The translations under genes and the position numbers were made by a program. Below, piece by piece: positions 6,714 through 9,457 of a DNA stretch of 9,457 nucleotides. The first letter of the stretch is position 1; each line of letters starts with the position of its first letter. This DNA comes from Erysipelotrichaceae bacterium (GTDB lineage: Bacteria > Bacillota_I > Bacilli_A > Erysipelotrichales > Erysipelotrichaceae), in assembly GCA_900770275.1 (NCBI GenBank), contig CAAGJS010000239.1:1-9457 (forward strand). The letters are read 5' to 3'. The notes beneath the pieces were generated by a model that saw nothing but the letters and a program-made list of their open reading frames with translations, was not told the origin of the DNA and did not search any database.

Positions 6714-7454
6714 TCAGAGAACCTGAGACAGGAATTCCTGCGTACGCGCCTGTTTCGGATGGTTGAAGATGTCATCCGGCGTCCCTTCTTCACAGACCAC
6801 ACCGCCATCAATGAACAGAACACGGTCACTGACTTCCTTGGCAAAGGCCATCTCATGCGTAACAATGACGCAGGTCATGCCCGATTCGGTCAGTTCCTTG
6901 ATTACTTCGAGAACGCCCTTGACCATTTCCGGGTCCAGAGCGGAGGTCGGCTCATCAAACAGCATCACTTCCGGATGCATCGCCATGGCTCTTACAATCG
7001 CAAGACGCTGCTTCTGGCCGCCGGACAGCTTTCTTGGATATTCATGTGCCTTATCTTCGAGGCCGACCTTCTTCAGAAGCTCCATTGCCTCCTTCTCGGC
7101 CGCCGCCTTGTCTACATGCTTCTCCAGCGTCGGCGCAAGGGTAATATTGTCCAGAACTGTCAGATGCGGAAATACATTGAACTGCTGGAACACCATGCCG
7201 ATCCGCTGACGGTGCAGATCAAGGTTCGTGGAACCCGCAATCAGTTCCTCACCATTGAAATACACATGGCCAGAGGTCGGTGTCTCAAGCATGTTCAGGC
7301 AGCGCAGGAAGGTAGACTTGCCGCCGCCGGAGGGGCCGATGATCGTAACCACCTCGCCCGGATAGATACATTCATTGATGCCCTTGAGCACCTCGAGATC
7401 TCCAAAGTTCTTGTGGAGATCATTTACTTCAATAATCGGTTTTTTCTCAGTCAC
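6714..7454 (-). CDS. Polar amino acid ABC transporter ATP-binding protein (GlnQ/HisP type)
   Basis: A 246-residue ABC ATPase that powers amino acid uptake. Walker A is GPSGGGKS at 40-47, the Q-loop is at Gln90-91 (VFQQFNVFPHLTVLDN), the signature LSGGQ is at 143-147, Walker B is VMLFDEPT with Asp167 and Glu168, and the H-loop is His200. Length and motifs fit the polar amino acid (PAAT) subfamily with no extra regulatory domain. The start is GTG at 7454, inside the end of the permease gene (8-base overlap), with AAGAGG upstream, which points to coupled translation. It would sit on the inner face of the membrane as a dimer bound to the permease. Confidence 0.95.
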   Translation of the reverse strand: MTEKKPIIEVNDLHKNFGDLEVLKGINECIYPGEVVTIIGPSGGGKSTFLRCLNMLETPTSGHVYFNGEELIAGSTNLDLHRQRIGMVFQQFNVFPHLTVLDNITLAPTLEKHVDKAAAEKEAMELLKKVGLEDKAHEYPRKLSGGQKQRLAIVRAMAMHPEVMLFDEPTSALDPEMVKGVLEVIKELTESGMTCVIVTHEMAFAKEVSDRVLFIDGGVVCEEGTPDDIFNHPKQARTQEFLSQVL

Positions 7455-8112
7455 TTACAGCAAGCCTCTTTTCCATTTTCTTCACCAGCCATGTCAGTAC
7501 CATGGTGATCAGCAGATAAATACCCGAAATGATGAACAGCGGCTGCCACACCAGGAACTTATTGGCCAGCAGCGTACGCGTGTACATCAATTCATATAAC
7601 ATAAATGTGCCCGCAAGCGAAGTCTCTTTGACCATGGCAATGTATTCATTCGCGAGCGCCGGCAGAATCGATTTTACCGCCTGCGGCATCACGATATGGC
7701 GCATGCAATGGCTGTACGTCATGCCAAGCGACCGTGCAGCCTCCGTCTGTCCGACATCCACCGACTGAATGCCGGAACGAATAATCTCGGAAACGTAGGC
7801 GCTCGAGTTCAGCGACAGCGACAGCAGCACACAGAACGAACGTGACATCACGTTCAGCGCCGGAATTGCCATCGGAAGAAAATAGTAGGCGATATACATC
7901 TGCACCAGCAGCGGCGTACCACGCAGCACATTGGCGTAGACCGCCGCAATTTTGCTCAGCCAGCCGATGCGTGAAATCCGCATCAGAGCAATCAGAATAC
8001 CGAGGATACTTCCGAAGAATACCGCGATGAACGCATATTCCAGCGTCCCCGCGGCACCTCTCAGGAAGATCGGCCAGTATTCCATGAATACTTCAATAAT
8101 GCCCTCTCCCAT
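7447..8112 (-). CDS. Polar amino acid ABC transporter permease (HisM/GlnP type)
   Basis: A 221-residue integral membrane protein of the His/Glu/Gln/Arg permease family. Hydrophobic segments lie at about 20-45, 56-82, 90-107, 147-170 and 190-211. RGTPLLVQ (64-71) is a family marker. The cytoplasmic EAA loop (EAARSLGMTYSHCMRHIVMP at 124-143) docks onto the ATPase. Only one permease gene is present, so the channel is probably a homodimer. AGGAG lies six bases before the ATG, and the gene starts 12 bases after the binding-protein stop. Substrate class is polar amino acids; Arg is suggested only by the T-box and the carboxypeptidase. Confidence 0.94.
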   Translation of the reverse strand: MGEGIIEVFMEYWPIFLRGAAGTLEYAFIAVFFGSILGILIALMRISRIGWLSKIAAVYANVLRGTPLLVQMYIAYYFLPMAIPALNVMSRSFCVLLSLSLNSSAYVSEIIRSGIQSVDVGQTEAARSLGMTYSHCMRHIVMPQAVKSILPALANEYIAMVKETSLAGTFMLYELMYTRTLLANKFLVWQPLFIISGIYLLITMVLTWLVKKMEKRLAVSD

Positions 8113-8124
8113 AGGATTCTCCTG

Positions 8125-9069
8125 TTATTCTGCGTCCGTAATTCCGGCTTCCGCCTTGGCCTGGTTGTACCAGTCAGTATAGAGTTCGTAATCGTTGACG
8201 ACCGTGATGATTTGATTGACCGCATTGATCAAAGATGTTTCACCCTTCTTGGCCGCGATGACATTGCCTGCATAATCTTCATACGGAGTCAGATCGAATT
8301 CAACCGACGACTTGGCAAGCTTGCCATCCGAAGATGCCGCGTAGTTTTTCGCCGTATTGCAATCCAGCGCAGCCGCATCCACCTTACCGGTCGAAAGATC
8401 AAGAATCGCCTGATCCAGCGACGTTACCAGCTGAAGGTTAGCATCCGGAATCTCATCCTCAACATACATTTCCTGAAGACTGGAAGCCTGCGCATCAATG
8501 GTCTTGCCCGAGAAATCAGACAGGCTGCTGTAGGAATCAACCTGATCCGTCGGAACCAGCAGGCCATGGCACGCCGCCTCACTGGAGCCCGTGTAGCCGA
8601 TCGACAGTTCATAGTTCTCTGCCCGATCCTTCTTATAGCCAAAGCCTGAAATGCCCAGATCCGCCTTGCCCGTATCAACAGCGGTCAGAACACCCGAGAA
8701 ATCCATCGGCTCAATCTGCAGCTCAACGCCAAGGTTATCCGCAATGTACTTAGCCAGCGTCATTTCGGATCCCTTGACTTCACCGGTCGTCGCATCGACA
8801 AACTCAGCCGGCGGATAATCCGGCGACGTTGCGACAACCAGAACCCCTTTATCCAGGATGTCCTTGAGAACGCCATCCGCATTGCTCAGATCAAGAGTTG
8901 CCATCGGTGTAGCGGTCGCATCGGCAGCTGCCGAAGAGGATGCCGTCGTTGATGCGGATGTTGATGAACCGGCCGAACCAGAAGCCGTTGAAGCGGAGGA
9001 GCCGCAGCCCGCAAGCGCAAGAGCACAAACCATTCCAAACGTGAATCCATTGAATTTTTTCCCTGTCAT
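8125..9069 (-). CDS. Amino acid-binding lipoprotein of the ABC transporter (SBP_bac_3)
   Basis: A 314-residue extracellular solute-binding protein. A short signal peptide ends in the lipobox LAGC with Cys22, so the mature protein is lipid-anchored to the outer face of the membrane. Residues 23-57 are a Ser/Ala/Thr-rich flexible linker. The binding domain (family 3, polar amino acids) runs from about 66 to 308. Arg149, in the GISGFGYKKDRAENY region, sits where family members bind the ligand carboxylate. Asp236 (DAAALDCNTA) sits near the usual amino-group ligand. Side-chain specificity cannot be read reliably by eye. AAAGGAG lies seven bases upstream of the ATG. It is the first transporter gene after the T-box leader. 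Confidence 0.93.
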   Translation of the reverse strand: MTGKKFNGFTFGMVCALALAGCGSSASTASGSAGSSTSASTTASSSAAADATATPMATLDLSNADGVLKDILDKGVLVVATSPDYPPAEFVDATTGEVKGSEMTLAKYIADNLGVELQIEPMDFSGVLTAVDTGKADLGISGFGYKKDRAENYELSIGYTGSSEAACHGLLVPTDQVDSYSSLSDFSGKTIDAQASSLQEMYVEDEIPDANLQLVTSLDQAILDLSTGKVDAAALDCNTAKNYAASSDGKLAKSSVEFDLTPYEDYAGNVIAAKKGETSLINAVNQIITVVNDYELYTDWYNQAKAEAGITDAE

Positions 9070-9160
9070 TTTCTTTCTCCTTTAGTTTTCTTTCCTTCGA
9101 TTTTCTTTTCAGTTCACTGCCAGTGCTGCATTCCAGAGAAATTCGTCGTTGCTCTTCCAT
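9070..9160 (-). other. Possible leader ORF with a strong ribosome binding site
   Basis: An ATG at 9158-9160 has an excellent site, AGGAGGAG, six bases upstream, just past the T-box terminator. The frame begins MEEQRRISLEC and continues Lys/Glu-rich, with two adjacent CGA (Arg) codons at 9143-9148. It then runs out of frame into the binding-protein gene, ending at 8891. The overlap part looks like non-coding shadow. It may be a short regulatory peptide frame, a remnant, or chance. Confidence 0.2.
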
Positions 9161-9186
9161 CGGGTTCTCCTCCTTTCCTTTGATCC

Positions 9187-9220
9187 AAAAAATAAAGCCG
9201 TCTCCATTACAGAGACGGCT
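9187..9220 (-). terminator. T-box leader intrinsic terminator
   Basis: Minus-strand AGCCGTCTC (9212-9220) and GAGACGGCT (9196-9204) form a perfect 9-bp stem with a seven-base loop, followed by TTATTTTTT. Its 5' arm includes the CCGUCUCU needed by the antiterminator, so the two structures exclude each other. It prevents transporter transcription when the cognate tRNA is charged. Confidence 0.93.
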
Positions 9221-9419
9221 GAAATAACCGCGGTACCACTCTCATTGCCAGAAAATATTTCTGACCTCTCGATGCGTTAACGCCGCCAACGTTTCCTCCT
9301 ATGTTCTTCAGAGGAACATCTCCCGGATGCGCTTCATCGCATTTCCGCCTGCCGGACTTCCACTCTGTTCCAGCTCGCTGTAGGCTTCCCTGTGACTACT
9401 CTTCCGTTCCTTGATTTAT
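9187..9419 (-). promoter_or_regulatory. T-box riboswitch leader, probable tRNA-Arg specifier CGC
   Basis: A tRNA-sensing leader RNA of about 230 nucleotides. Stem I spans about 9313-9411: a GGAAC/GUUCC base, GAGUAGU with AGUA at 9397-9400, an AGCGAGC distal element, and GAA at 9333-9335 followed by one base and then the triplet CGC (9329-9331) and A. That order (GAA-N-specifier-A, then C-rich and GGGAG) matches canonical leaders such as B. subtilis glyQS. A stem III-like hairpin CAGAAA/UUUCUG follows. The T-box AGAGUGGUACCGCG (9229-9242) can form the antiterminator: AGAG with CUCU, the seven-base bulge UGGUACC, and GCGG with CCGU. The UGGU predicts a tRNA ending ACCA (discriminator A), possible for Arg and not for Cys. 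Uncharged tRNA would allow transcription of the transporter and carboxypeptidase genes. The T-box is certain; the Arg reading is probable. Confidence 0.93.
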
Positions 9420-9425
9420 GCATGG

Positions 9426-9454
9426 ATTCTAAAGCGGAATGAAAAGCGTGTCAA
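9426..9454 (-). promoter_or_regulatory. Strong promoter of the T-box operon
   Basis: On the minus strand, TTGACA (9449-9454) and TAGAAT (9426-9431) are separated by 17 bp: a perfect -35 and five of six at the -10. Transcription should start near 9419, directly ahead of Stem I. This is the best promoter in the window, as expected for a unit controlled after initiation. Confidence 0.88.
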
Positions 9455-9457
9455 CAG

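Noticed and set aside
8891..9069. The 3' part of the leader ORF as an overlapping gene
   Set aside because: This stretch overlaps the binding-protein signal peptide and linker in another frame. It is Cys- and Trp-rich with no recognisable features, so it looks like a shadow.
9338..9352. UGC (Cys) as the T-box specifier, after the first GAA in Stem I
   Set aside because: No AGUA element lies opposite it. The UGGU bulge predicts a tRNA with discriminator A, while Cys tRNA has U. The CGC reading also matches the GAA-N-codon-A order and the following GGGAG better.

Overview
All recognisable genes in this window lie on the minus strand, so the biology reads from position 9457 down to 1. The content suggests a low-to-mid GC Bacillota (Firmicutes), possibly an anaerobic gut lineage such as Erysipelotrichaceae. 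That placement is inference. It rests on the T-box leader, strong GGAGG-type ribosome binding sites, a UvrX-type Y-family polymerase paired with a YolD-like protein, a SigA-like sigma factor and a lipoprotein flavin reductase.

Region 1 (9457 to 5022) is the most informative. A near-consensus promoter (TTGACA, 17 bp, TAGAAT) drives a complete T-box riboswitch. It has Stem I with an AGUA element, a T-box sequence, an antiterminator that can be drawn by hand, and a competing terminator. The best-supported specifier codon is CGC (Arg). The UGGU bulge predicts a tRNA ending ACCA. Downstream, tightly spaced, are a polar amino acid ABC transporter (binding lipoprotein, permease, ATPase) and a cytoplasmic-looking M14 zinc carboxypeptidase. 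The carboxypeptidase has Asp at the position that makes carboxypeptidase B prefer Lys/Arg. I infer an arginine-starvation-induced salvage module: take up a cationic amino acid or Arg-containing compound, and release C-terminal Arg/Lys inside the cell.

Region 2 (5021 to 3834) holds a primary-type sigma-70 factor with its own promoter and terminator. Its N-terminus is a short, strongly acidic, low-complexity tail where region 1.1 would normally be.

Region 3 (3818 to 1822) is a translesion synthesis pair: a UvrX/UmuC-type Y-family polymerase with a beta-clamp motif, overlapping by ATGA a YolD-like partner. The polymerase start lies just after the sigma terminator, with almost no room for a leader.

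Region 4 (1821 to 1215) is a small membrane-anchored XRE regulator. Its promoter overlaps a perfect palindrome and a longer inverted repeat that cannot both fold with it.

Region 5 (1214 to 1) is the 5' part of a lipoprotein flavoreductase with two FMN-binding domains, each with a flavinylation motif, followed by an FAD-binding domain cut by the window edge. It is probably an extracytoplasmic anaerobic respiratory reductase of unknown substrate.

No tRNA, rRNA, CRISPR array or insertion sequence was seen.
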